From Siphonodentalium dalli (lineage: Eukaryota; Mollusca; Scaphopoda; Gadilida; Siphonodentaliidae): a stretch of 64,000 nucleotides of DNA. Shown in pieces: positions 50,301 through 63,800 of the stretch (its first letter is position 1; the number at the start of each line of letters is the position of its first letter). The stretch lies in assembly GCA_032622095.1 (NCBI GenBank), contig CP136064.1, positions 1,798,001-1,862,000 of the forward strand, in the 5' to 3' direction. Made by a program: the position numbers and the translations under genes. The notes under the pieces are model-generated. The model was not told the origin of the DNA and did no database searches. It was given only the letters and a program-made list of their open reading frames with translations.

Positions 50301-53300
50301 AAGTAACACAGTCACCAACTTTAAGGGGTGTCTGCTATAGACTGGTTCCATGGTGGAGTACGGTTGGATATTTTCAATTTGGCGCATGTTTCCCCATACC
50401 GCGCCATGTCAAATCTGGCCATATCCGAATCGGGTTGTCATTTACAATGACTACAGAAAATAAATATCTTCATGTTGGAATGCAAATGTATGTTTAAAGG
50501 AACAGATGTATCTCAACTTAAAGGGACATAAATAACACAATCACCAACTTTAAGGGGTATCTGCTATAGACTGGTTCCATGGTGGAGTACTGTTGGATAT
50601 TTTCAATTTGGCGCATGTTTTTCCATACCGCGCCATGTCAAATCTGGCCATATCCGAATCGGGTTGTCATTTACAATGACCACAGAAAATAGATATCTTC
50701 TTGTTGGAATGCAAATGTATGTTTAAAGGAACAGATGTATCTCAACTTAAAGGGACATAAGTAACACAGTCACCAACTTTAAGGGGTATCTGATTTAGAC
50801 TGGTTCCATGGTGGAGTACGGTTGGATATTTTCAATTTGGCACATGTTTCTCCATACCGCGCCATGTCAAATCTGGCCATATCCGAATCGGGTTGTCATT
50901 TACAATGTCTACAGAAAACAAATATCTTCATGTTGGAATGCAAATGTATGTTTAAAGGAACAGATGTATCTCAACTTAAAGGGGCATAAGTAACACAGTC
51001 ACCAACTTTAAGGGGTATCTGCTATAGACTGGTTCCATGGTGGAGTACGGTTGGATATTTTCAATTTGGCGCATGTTTCTCCATACCGCGCCATGTCCAA
51101 TCTGGCCATATCCGAATCGGGTTGTCATTTACAATGACTACAGAAAATAAATATCTTCATGTTGGAATGCAAATGTATGTTTAAAGGAACAGATGTATCT
51201 CAACTTAAAGGGACATAAATAACACAATCACCAACTTTAAGGGGTATCTGCTATAGACTGGTTCCATGGTGGAGAACTGTTGGATATTTTCAATTTGGTG
51301 CTTGTTTTTCCATACCGCGCCATGTCAAATCAGGCCATATCCGAATCGGGTTGTCATTTACAATGACTACAGAAAATAGATATCTTCTTGTTGGAATACA
51401 ATAGTATGTTTAAAGGAACAGATGTAACTCAACTTAAAGGGATTAAGTAACACATTCACCAACTTTAAGGGGTATCTGATTTAGACTGGTTCCATGGTGG
51501 AGTACGGTTGGATATTTTCAATTTGGCGCATGTTTCTCCATACCGCGCCATGTCAAATCTGGCCATATCCGAATCGGGTTGTCATTTACAATGTCTACAG
51601 AAAACAAATATCTTCATGTTGGAATGCAAATGTATGTTTAAAGGAACAGATGTATCTCAACTTAAAGGGACATAAGTAACACAGTCACCAACTTTAAGGG
51701 GTATCTGCTATAGACTGGTTCCATGGTGGAGTACGGTTGGATATTTTCAATTTGGCGCATGCTTCTCCATACCGCGCCATGTCAAATCTGGCCATATCCG
51801 AATCGGGTTGTCATTTACAATGACTGCAGAAAATATATATCTTCATGTTGGAATGCAAAATGTATGTTTAAATGAACAGATGTATCTCAACTTAAAGGGA
51901 CATAACTAACACAGTCACCAACTTTAAGGGGTATCTGCTATAGACTGGTTACATGGTGGAGTACGGTTGGATATTTTCAATTTTGCGCATGTTTCTCCAT
52001 ACCGCGCCATGTCAAATCTGGCCATATCCGAATCGGGTTGTCATTTACAATGACTGCAGAAAATAAATATCTTCATGTTGGAATGCAAAGGTATGTTTAA
52101 AGGAACAGATGTATCTCAACTTAAAGGGACATAAGTAACACAGTCACCAACTTTAAGGGGTGTCTGATATAGACTGGTTCCATGGTGGAGTACGGTTGGA
52201 TATTTTCAATTTGGCGCATGTTTCTCCATACCGCGCCATGTCAATTCTGGCCATATCCGAATCGGGTTGTCATTTACAATGACTACAGAAAATAAATATC
52301 TTCATGTTGGAATGCAAATGTATGTTTAAAGGAACAGATGTATCTCAACTTAAAGGGACATAAGTAACACAGTCACCAACTTTAAGGGGTATCTGCTATA
52401 GACTGGTTCCATGGTGGAGTACGGTTGGATATTTTCAATTTGGCGCATGTTTCTCCATACCGCGCCATGTCAAATCTGGCCATATCCGAATCGGGTTGTC
52501 ATTTACAATGACTGCAGAAAATAAATATCTTCATGTTGGAATGCAAATGTATGTTTAAAGGAACAGATGTATCTCAACTTAAAGGGACATAAGTAACACA
52601 GTCACCAACTTTAAGGGGTGTCTGATATAGACTGGTTCCATGGTGGAGTACGGTTGGATATTTTCAATTTGGCGCATGTTTCTCCATACCGCGCCATGTC
52701 AATTCTGGCCATATCCGAATCGGGTTGTCATTTACAATGACTACAGAAAATAAATATCTTCATGTTGGAATGCAAATGTACGTTTAAAGGAACAGATGTA
52801 TCTCAACTTAAAGGGACATAAGTAACACAGTCACCAACTTTAAGGGGTGTCTGCTATAGACTGGTTCCATGGTGGAGTACGGTTGGATATTTTCAATTTG
52901 GCGCATGTTTCTCCATACCGCGCCATGTCAAATCTGGCCATATCCGAATCGGGTTGTCATTTACAATGACTACAGAAAATAAATATCTTCATGTTGGAAT
53001 GCAAATGTATGTTTAAAGGAACAGATGTATCTCAACTTAAAGGGACATAAATAACACAATCACCAACTTTAAGGGGTATCTGCTATAGACTGGTTCCATG
53101 GTGGAGTACTGTTGGATATTTTCAATTTGGCGCATGTTTTTCCATACCGCGCCATGTCAAATCTGGCCATATCCGAATCGAGTTGTCATTTACAATGACT
53201 ACAGAAAATAGATATCTTCTTGTTGGAATGCAAAAGTATGTTTAAAGGAACAGATGTAACTCAACTTAAAGGGACATAAGTAACACAGTCACCAACTTTA

Positions 53301-56011
53301 AGGGGTATCTGATTTAGACTGGTTCCATGGTGGAGTACGGTTGGATATTTTCAATTTGGCGCATGTTTCTCCATACCGCGCCATGTCAAATCTGGCCATA
53401 TCCGAATCGGGTTGTCATTTACAATGACTGCAGAAAATATATATCTTCATGTTGGAATGCAAATGTATGTTTAAAGGAACAGATGTATCTCAACTTAAAG
53501 GGACATAAATAACACAGTCACCAACTTTAAGGGGTATCTGCTATAGACTGGTTAAATGGTGGAGTACAGTTGGATATTTTCAATTTTGCGCATGTTTCTC
53601 CATACCGCGCCATGTCAAATCTGGCCATATCCGAATCGGGTTGTCATTTACAATGACTGCAGAAAATAAATATCTTCATGTTGGAATGCAAAGGTATGTT
53701 TAAAGGAACAGATGTATCTCAACTTAAAGGGACATAAGTAACACAGTCACCAACTTTAAGGGGTATCTGCTATAGACTGGTTACATGGTGGAGTACGGTT
53801 GGATATTTTCAATTTTGCGCATGTTTCTCCATACCGCGCCATGTCAAATCTGGCCATAACCGAATCGGGTTGTCATTTACAATGACTACAGAAAATAAAT
53901 ATCTTCATGTTGGAATGCAAATGTATGTTTAAAGGAACAGATGTATCTCAACTTAAAGGGACATAAATAACACAATCACCAACTTTAAGGGGTATCTGCT
54001 ATAGACTGGTTCCATGGTGGAGTACTGTTGGATATTTTCAATTTGGCGCATGTTTTTCCATACCGCGCCATGTCAAATCTGGCCATATCCGAATCGAGTT
54101 GTCATTTACAATGACTACAGAAAATAGATATCTTCTTGTTGGAATGCAAAAGTATGTTTAAAGGAACAGATGTAACTCAACTTAAAGGGACATAAGTAAC
54201 ACAGTCACCAACTTTAAGGGGTATCTGATTTAGACTGGTTCCATGGTGGAGTACGGTTGGATATTTTCAATTTGGCGCATGTTTCTCCATACCGCGCCAT
54301 GTCAAATCTGGCCATATCCGAATCGGGTTGTCATTTACAATGTCTACAGAAAACAAATATCTTCATGTTGGAATGCAAATGTATGTTTAAAGGAACAGAT
54401 GTATCTCAACTTAAAGGGACATAAGTAACACAGTCACCAACTTTAAGGGGTATCTGCTATAGACTGGTTCCATGGTGGAGTACGGTTGGATATTTTCAAT
54501 TTGGCGCATGTTTCTCCATACCGCGCCATGTCAAATCTGGCCATATCCGAATCGGGTTGTCATTTACAATGACTGCAGAAAATATATATCTTCATGTTGG
54601 AATGCAAATGTATGTTTAAATGAACAGATGTATCTCAACTTAAAGGGACATAACTAACACAGTCACCAACTTTAAGGGGTATCTGCTATAGACTGGTTAC
54701 ATGGTGGAGTACGGTTGGATATTTTCAATTTTGCGCATGTTTCTCCATACCGCGCCATGTCAAATCTGGCCATATCCGAATCGGGTTGTCATTTACAATG
54801 ACTGCAGAAAATAAATATCTTCATGTTGGAATGCAAAGGTATGTTTAAAGGAACAGATGTATCTCAACTTAAAGGGACATAAGTAACACAGTCACCAACT
54901 TTAAGGGGTGTCTGATATAGACTGGTTCCATGGTGGAGTACGGTTGGATATTTTCAATTTGGCGCATGTTTCTCCATACCGCGCCATGTCAATTCTGGCC
55001 ATATCCGAATCGGGTTGTCATTTACAATGACTACAGAAAATAAATATCTTCATGTTGGAATGCAAATGTATGTTTAAAGGAACAGATGTCTCTCAACTTA
55101 AAGGGACATAAGTACTACAGTCACCAACTTTAAGGGGTGTCTGCTATAGACTGGTTCCATGGTGGAGTACGGTTGGATATTTTCAATTTGGCGCATGTTT
55201 CTCCATACCGCGCCATGTCAAATCTGGCCATATCCGAATCGGGTTGTCATTTACAATGACTACAGAAAATAAATATCTTCATGTTGGAATGCAAATGTAT
55301 GTTTAAAGGAACAGATGTATCTCAACTTAAAGGGACATAAATAACACAGTCACCAACTTTAAGGGGTATCTGCTATAGACTGGTTCCATGGTGGAGTACG
55401 GTTGGATATTTTCAATTTGGCGCATGTTTTTCCATACCGCGCCATGTCAAATCTGGCCATATCCGAATCGAGTTGTCATTTACAATGACTACAGAAAATA
55501 GATATCTTCTTGTTGGAATGCAAAAGTATGTTTAAAGGAACAGATGTAACTCAACTTAAAGGGACATAAGTAACACAGTCACCAACTTTAAGGGGTATCT
55601 GATTTAGACTGGTTCCATGGTGGAGTACGGTTGGATATTTTCAATTTGGCGTATGTTTCTCCATACCGCGCCATGTCAAATCTGGCCATATCCGAATCGG
55701 GTTGTCATTTACAATGTCTACAGAAAACAAATATCTTCATGTTGGAATGCAAATGTATGTTTAAAGGAACAGATGTATCTCAACTTAAAGGAACATAAGT
55801 AACACAGTCACCAACTTTAAGGGGTATCTGCTATAGACTGGTTCCATGGTGGAGTACGGTTGGATATTTTCAATTTGGCGCAAGTTTCTCCATACCGCGC
55901 CATGTCAAATCTGGCCATATCCGAATCGGGTTGTCATTTACAATGACTGCAGAAAATATATATCTTCATGTTGGAATGCAAATGTATGTTTAAAGGAACA
56001 GATGTATCTCA
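47310..56011 (+). repeat. Long higher-order unit H2 (38 monomers, 8702 bp)
   Basis: Repeats the H1 landmarks in the same order at 8475-bp spacing: AACAGTTG at 39280 and 47755, GAGTGCAG copy 40272 and 48747, GGGATTAAG near 42967 and 51442, and GCAAAATG near 43385 and 51860. Collinearity with H1 holds to about 53.0 kb. It is then replaced by a different series (anchors 53098-55846) related to the 22-monomer block. Three monomers (anchors 49663-50121) differ from H1 (41188-41646). H1 and H2 share TAATGGGTGTC and the AAATAGATATC allele in the AACAGTTG copy, which H3 and H4 lack. Confidence 0.85.
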
Positions 56012-59000
56012 ACTTAAAGGGACATAACTAACACAGTCACCAACTTTAAGGGGTATCTGCTATAGACTGGTTACATGGTGGAGTACGGTTGGATATTTTC
56101 AATTTTGCGCATGTTTCTCCATACCGCGCCATGTCAAATCTGGCCATAACCGAATCGGGTTGTCATTTACAATGACTGCAGAAAATAAATATCTTCATGT
56201 TGGAATGCAAATGTATGTTTAAAGGAACAGATGTATCTCAACTTAAAGGGACATAAGTAACACAGTCACCAACTTAAAGAGGTGTCTGATTTAGACTGGT
56301 TCCATGGTGGAGTACAGTTGGATATTTTCTATTTGGCGCATGTTTCTCCATACCGCGCCATGTCAATTCTGGCCATATCCGAATCGGGTTGTCATTTACA
56401 ATGACTACAGAAAATAAATATCTTCATGTTGGAATGCAAATGCATGTTTAAAGGAACAGTTGTATCTCAAATTAAAGGGACATAAGTAACACAGTCACCA
56501 ACTTTAAGGGGTGTCTGATATAGACTGGTTCCATGGTGGAGTACGGTTGGATATTTTCAATTTGGCGCATGTTTCTCCATACCGCGCCATGTCAATTCTG
56601 GCCATATCCGAATCGGGTTGTCATTTACAATGACTACAGAAAATAAATATCTTCATGTTGGAATGCAAATGTATGTTTAAAGGAACAGATGTATCTCAAC
56701 TTAAAGGGACATAAGTAACACAGTCACCAACTTTAAGGGGTGTCTGCTATAGACTGGTTCCATGGTGGAGTACGGTTGGATATTTTCAATTTGGCGCATG
56801 TTTCTCCATACCGCGCCATGTCAAATCTGGCCATATCCGAATCGGGTTGTCATTTACAATGACTACAGAAAATAAATATCTTCATGTTGGAATGCAAATG
56901 TATGTTTAAAGGAACAGATGTATCTCAACTTAAAGGGACATAAATAGCACAATCACCAACTTCAAGGGGTATCTGCTATAGACTGGTTCCATGGTGGAGT
57001 ACTGTTGGATATTTTCAATTTGGCGCATGTTTTTCCATACCGCGCCATGTCAAATCTGGCCATATCCGAATCGAGTTGTCATTTACAATGACTACAGAAA
57101 ATAGATATCTTCTTGTTGGAATGCAAAAGTATGTTTAAAGGAACAGATGTAACTCAACTTAAAGGGACATAAGTAACACAGTCACCAACTTTAAGGGGTA
57201 TCTGATTTAGACTGGTTCCATGGTGGAGTACGGTTGGATATTTTCAATTTGGCGCATGTTTCTCCATACCGCGCCATGTCAAATCTGGCCATATCCGAAT
57301 CGGGTTGTCATTTACAATGTTTACAGAAAACAAATATCTTCATGTTGGAATGCAAATGTATGTTTAAAGGAACAGATGTATCTCAACTTAAAGGAACATA
57401 AGTAACACAGTCACCAACTTTAAGTGGTATCTGCTATAGACTGGTTCCATGGTGGAGTACGGTTGGATATTTTCAATTTGGCGCATGTTTCTCCATACCG
57501 CGCCATGTCAAATCTGGCCATATCCGAATCGGGTTGTCATTTACAATGAGTGCAGAAAATATATATCTTCATGTTGGAATGCAAATGTATGTTTAAAGGA
57601 ACAGATGTATCTCAACTTAAAGGGACATAACTAACACAGTCACCAACTTTAAGGGGTATCTGCTATAGACTGGTTACATGGTGGAGTACGGTTGGATATT
57701 TTCAATTTGGCGTATGTTTCTCCATACCGCGCCATGTCAAATCTGGCCATATCCGAATCGGGTTGTCATTTACAATGTCTACAGAAAACAAATATCTTCA
57801 TGTTGGAATGCAAATGTATGTTTAAAGGAACAGATGTATCTCAACTTAAAGGAACATAAGTAACACAGTCACCAACTTTAAGGGGTATCTGCTATAGACT
57901 GGTTCCATGGTGGAGTACGGTTGGATATTTTCAATTTGGCGCATGTTTCTCCATACCGCGCCATGTCAAATCTGGCCATATCCGAATCGGGTTGTCATTT
58001 ACAATGGCTGCAGAAAATATATATCTTCATGTTGGAATGCAAATGTATGTTTAAAGGAACAGATGTATCTCAACTTAAAGGGACATAACTAACACAGTCA
58101 CCAACTTTAAGGGGTATCTGCTATAGACTGGTTACATGGTGGAGTACGGTTGGATATTTTCAATTTTGCGCATGTTTCTCCATACCGCGCCATGTCAAAT
58201 CTGGCCATATCCGAATCGGGTTGTCATTTACAATGACTGCAGAAAATAAATATCTTCATGTTGGAATGCAAAGGTATGTTTAAAGGAACAGATGTATCTC
58301 AACTTAAAGGGACATAAGTAACACAGTCACCAACTTTAAGGGGTATCTGCTATAGACTGGTTCCATGGTGGAGTACGGTTGGATATTTTCAATTTGGCGC
58401 ATGTTTCTCCATACCGCGCCATGTCAAATCTGGCCATATCCGAATCGGGTTGTCATTTACAATGACTGCAGAAAATATATATCTTCATGGTGGAATGCAA
58501 ATGTATGTTTAAAGGAACAGATGTATCTCAACTTAAAGGGACATAACTAACACAGTCACCAACTTTAAGGGGTATCTGCTATAGACTGGTTACATGGTGG
58601 AGTACGGTTGGATATTTTCAATTTGGCGCATGTTTTTCCATACCGCGCCATGTCAAATCTGGCCATATCCGAATCGGGTTGTCATTTACAATGACTACAG
58701 AAAATAAATATCTTCATGTTGGAATGCAAATGTATGTTTAAAGGAACAGATGTATCTCAACTTAAAGGGACATAAATAACACAATCACCAACTTTAAGGG
58801 GTATCTGCTATAGACTGGTTCCATGGTGGAGTACTGTTGGATATTTTCAATTTGGCGCATGTTTTTCCATACCGCGCCATGTCAAATCTGGCCATATCCG
58901 AATCGGGTTGTCATTTACAATGACTGCAGAAAATATATATCTTCATGGTGGAATGCAAATGTATGTTTAAAGGAACAGATGTATCTCAACTTAAAGGGAC

Positions 59001-60819
59001 ATAAGTAACACAGTCACCAACTTTAAGGGGTGTCTGATATAGACTGGTTCCATGGTGGAGTACGGTTGGATATTTTCTATTTGGCGCATGTTTCTCCATA
59101 CCGCGCCATGTCAAATCTGGCCATATCCGAATCGGGTTGTCATTTACAATGACTACAGAAAATAAATATCTTCATGTTGGAATGCAAATGTATGTTTAAA
59201 GGAACAGATGTATCTCAACTTAAAGGGACATAAGTAACACAGTCACCAACTTTAAGGGGTGTCTGCTATAGACTGGTTCCATGGTGGAGTACGGTTGGAT
59301 ATTTTCAATTTGGCGCATGTTTCCCCATACCGCGCCATGTCAAATCTGGCCATATCCGAATCGGGTTGTCATTTACAATGACTACAGAAAATAAATATCT
59401 TCATGTTGGAATGCAAATGTATGTTTAAAGGAACAGATGTATCTCAACTTAAAGGGACATAAATAACACAATCACCAACTTTAAGGGGTATCTGCTATAG
59501 ACTGGTTCCATGGTGGAGTACTGTTGGATATTTTCAATTTGGCGCATGTTTTTCCATACCGCGCCATGTCAAATCTGGCCATATCCGAATCGGGTTGTCA
59601 TTTACAATGACCACAGAAAATAGATATCTTCTGGTTGGAATGCAAATGTATGTTTAAAGGAACAGATGTATCTCAACTTAAAGGGACATAAGTAACACAG
59701 TCACCAACTTTAAGGGGTATCTGATTTAGACTGGTTCCATGGTGGAGTACGGTTGGATATTTTCAATTTGGCACATGTTTCTCCATACCGCGCCATGTCA
59801 AATCTGGCCATATCCGAATCGGGTTGTCATTTACAATGTCTACAGAAAACAAATATCTTCATGTTGGAATGCAAATGTATGTTTAAAGGAACAGATGTAT
59901 CTCAACTTAAAGGGGCATAAGTAACACAGTCACCAACTTTAAGGGGTATCTGCTATAGACTGGTTCCATGGTGGAGTACGGTTGGATATTTTCAATTTGG
60001 CGCATGTTTCTCCATACCGCGCCATGTCAAATCTGGCCATATCCGAATCGGGTTGTCATTTACAATGACTACAGAAAATAAATATCTTCATGTTGGAATG
60101 CAAATGTATGTTTAAAGGAACAGATGTATCTCAACTTAAAGGGACATAAATAACACAATCACCAACTTTAAGGGGTATCTGCTATAGACTGGTTCCATGG
60201 TGGAGTACTGTTGGATATTTTCAATTTGGCGCTTGTTTTTCCATACCGCGCCATGTCAAATCAGGCCATATCCGAATCGGGTTGTCATTTACAATGACTA
60301 CAGAAAATAGATATCTTCTTGTTGGAATGCAATAGTATGTTTAAAGGAACAGATGTAACTCAACTTAAAGGGATTAAGTAACACATTCACCAACTTTAAG
60401 GGGTATCTGATTTAGACTGGTTCCATGGTGGAGTACGGTTGGATATTTTCAATTTGGCGCATGTTTCTCCATACCGCGCCATGTCAAATCTGGCCATATC
60501 CGAATCGGGTTGTCATTTACAATGTCTACAGAAAACAAATATCTTCATGTTGGAATGCAAATGTATGTTTAAAGGAACAGATGTATCTCAACTTAAAGGA
60601 ACATAAGTAACACAGTCACCAACTTTAAGGGGTATCTGCTATAGACTGGTTCCATGGTGGAGTACGGTTGGATATTTTCAATTTGGCGCATGTTTCTCCA
60701 TACCGCGCCATGTCAAATCTGGCCATATCCGAATCGGGTTGTCATTTACAATGACTGCAGAAAATATATATCTTCATGTTGGAATGCAAATGTATGTTTA
60801 AAGGAACAGATGTATCTCA
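56012..60819 (+). repeat. Shortened higher-order unit H3 (21 monomers, 4808 bp)
   Basis: Starts with the same F copy with CCATAACCG (anchor 56075) and follows H2 marker for marker to the E copy at 60425 (GGGATTAAG just before it). It then jumps to a type A copy (60654), after which the next unit begins. It lacks the second half of H1/H2. It also has one extra monomer at 58531-58759 (anchor 58594), so spacing to H2 is 8702 bp before this point and 8931 bp after it. Confidence 0.85.
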
Positions 60820-63800
60820 ACTTAAAGGGACATAACTAACACAGTCACCAACTTTAAGGGGTATCTGCTATAGACTGGTTACATGGTGGAGTACGGTTGG
60901 ATATTTTCAATTTTGCGCATGTTTCTCCATACCGCGCCATGTCAAATCTGGCCATAACCGAATCGGGTTGTCATTTACAATGACTGCAGAAAATAAATAT
61001 CTTCATGTTGGAATGCAAATGTATGTTTAAAGGAACAGATGTATCTCAACTTAAAGGGACATAAGTAACACAGTCACCAACTTAAAGAGGTGTCTGATTT
61101 AGACTGGTTCCATGGTGGAGTACAGTTGGATATTTTCTATTTGGCGCATGTTTCTCCATACCGCGCCATGTCAATTCTGGCCATATCCGAATCGGGTTGT
61201 CATTTACAATGACTACAGAAAATAAATATCTTCATGTTGGAATGCAAATGCATGTTTAAAGGAACAGTTGTATCTCAAATTAAAGGGACATAAGTAACAC
61301 AGTCACCAACTTTAAGGGGTGTCTGATATAGACTGGTTCCATGGTGGAGTACGGTTGGATATTTTCAATTTGGCGCATGTTTCTCCATACCGCGCCATGT
61401 CAATTCTGGCCATATCCGAATCGGGTTGTCATTTACAATGACTACAGAAAATAAATATCTTCATGTTGGAATGCAAATGTATGTTTAAAGGAACAGATGT
61501 ATCTCAACTTAAAGGGACATAAGTAACACAGTCACCAACTTTAAGGGGTGTCTGCTATAGACTGGTTCCATGGTGGAGTACGGTTGGATATTTTCAATTT
61601 GGCGCATGTTTCTCCATACCGCGCCATGTCAAATCTGGCCATATCCGAATCGGGTTGTCATTTACAATGACTACAGAAAATAAATATCTTCATGTTGGAA
61701 TGCAAATGTATGTTTAAAGGAACAGATGTATCTCAACTTAAAGGGACATAAATAGCACAATCACCAACTTTAAGGGGTATCTGCTATAGACTGGTTCCAT
61801 GGTGGAGTACTGTTGGATATTTTCAATTTGGCGCATGTTTTTCCATACCGCGCCATGTCAAATCTGGCCATATCCGAATCGAGTTGTCATTTACAATGAC
61901 TACAGAAAATAGATATCTTCTTGTTGGAATGCAAAAGTATGTTTAAAGGAACAGATGTAACTCAACTTAAAGGGACATAAGTAACACAGTCACCAACTTT
62001 AAGGGGTATCTGATTTAGACTGGTTCCATGGTGGAGTACGGTTGGATATTTTCAATTTGGCGCATGTTTCTCCATACCGCGCCATGTCAAATCTGGCCAT
62101 ATCCGAATCGGGTTGTCATTTACAATGTTTACAGAAAACAAATATCTTCATGTTGGAATGCAAATGTATGTTTAAAGGAACAGATGTATCTCAACTTAAA
62201 GGAACATAAGTAACACAGTCACCAACTTTAAGTGGTATCTGCTATAGACTGGTTCCATGGTGGAGTACGGTTGGATATTTTCAATTTGGCGCATGTTTCT
62301 CCATACCGCGCCATGTCAAATCTGGCCATATCCGAATCGGGTTGTCATTTACAATGAGTGCAGAAAATATATATCTTCATGTTGGAATGCAAATGTATGT
62401 TTAAAGGAACAGATGTATCTCAACTTAAAGGGACATAACTAACACAGTCACCAACTTTAAGGGGTATCTGCTATAGACTGGTTACATGGTGGAGTACGGT
62501 TGGATATTTTCAATTTGGCGTATGTTTCTCCATACCGCGCCATGTCAAATCTGGCCATATCCGAATCGGGTTGTCATTTACAATGTCTACAGAAAACAAA
62601 TATCTTCATGTTGGAATGCAAATGTATGTTTAAAGGAACAGATGTATCTCAACTTAAAGGGACATAAGTAACACAGTCACCAACTTTAAGGGGTGTCTGA
62701 TATAGACTGGTTCCATGGTGGAGTACGGTTGGATATTTTCAATTTTGCGCATGTTTCTCCATACCGCGCCATGTCAATTCTGGCCATATCCGAATCGGGT
62801 TGTCATTTACAATGACTACAGAAAATAAATATCTTCATGTTGGAATGCAAATGTACGTTTAAAGGAACAGATGTATCTCAACTTAAAGGGACATAAGTAA
62901 CACAGTCACCAACTTTAAGGGGTGTCTGCTATAGACTGGTTCCATGGTGGAGTACGGTTGGATATTTTCAATTTGGCGCATGTTTCTCCATACCGCGCCA
63001 TGTCAAATCTGGCCATATCCGAATCGGGTTGTCATTTACAATGACTACAGAAAATAAATATCTTCATGTTGGAATGCAAATGTATGTTTAAAGGAACAGA
63101 TGTATCTCAACTTAAAGGGACATAAATAACACAGTCACCAACTTTAAGGGGTATCTGCTATAGACTGGTTCCATGGTGGAGTACGGTTGGATATTTTCAA
63201 TTTGGCGCATGTTTCTCCATACCGCGCCATGTCAAATCTGGCCATATCCGAATCGGGTTGTCATTTACAATGACTGCAGAAAATATATATCTTCATGTTG
63301 GAATGCAAATGTATGTTTAAAGGAACAGATGTATCTCAACTTAAAGGGACATAAATAACACAGTCACCAACTTTAAGGGGTATCTGCTATAGACTGGTTA
63401 CATGGTGGAGTACAGTTGGATATTTTCAATTTTGCGCATGTTTCTCCATACCGCGCCATGTCAAATCTGGCCATATCCGAATCGGGTTGTCATTTACAAT
63501 GACTGCAGAAAATAAATATCTTCATGTTGGAATGCAAATGTATGTTTAAAGGAACAGATGTATCTCAACTTAAAGGGACATAAATAACACAATCACCAAC
63601 TTTAAGGGGTATCTGCTATAGACTGGTTCCATGGTGGAGTACTGTTGGATATTTTCAATTTGGCGCATGTTTTTCCATACCGCGCCATGTCAAATCTGGC
63701 CATATCCGAATCGAGTTGTCATTTACAATGACTACAGAAAATAGATATCTTCTTGTTGGAATGCAAAAGTATGTTTAAAGGAACAGATGTAACTCAACTT

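Noticed and set aside
436-63358. 92 open frames of 61 codons, all near-identical, read as a multicopy small-protein gene family
   Set aside because: Each lies in the same place of the 229-bp monomer, and the other two thirds of monomers are closed, mostly by TAA or TAG at codon 38. The start context is poor at -3 (T), changes include free substitutions and stops, the unit length is not a multiple of 3, and no family or signal is recognisable. The frame looks like a by-product of the satellite.
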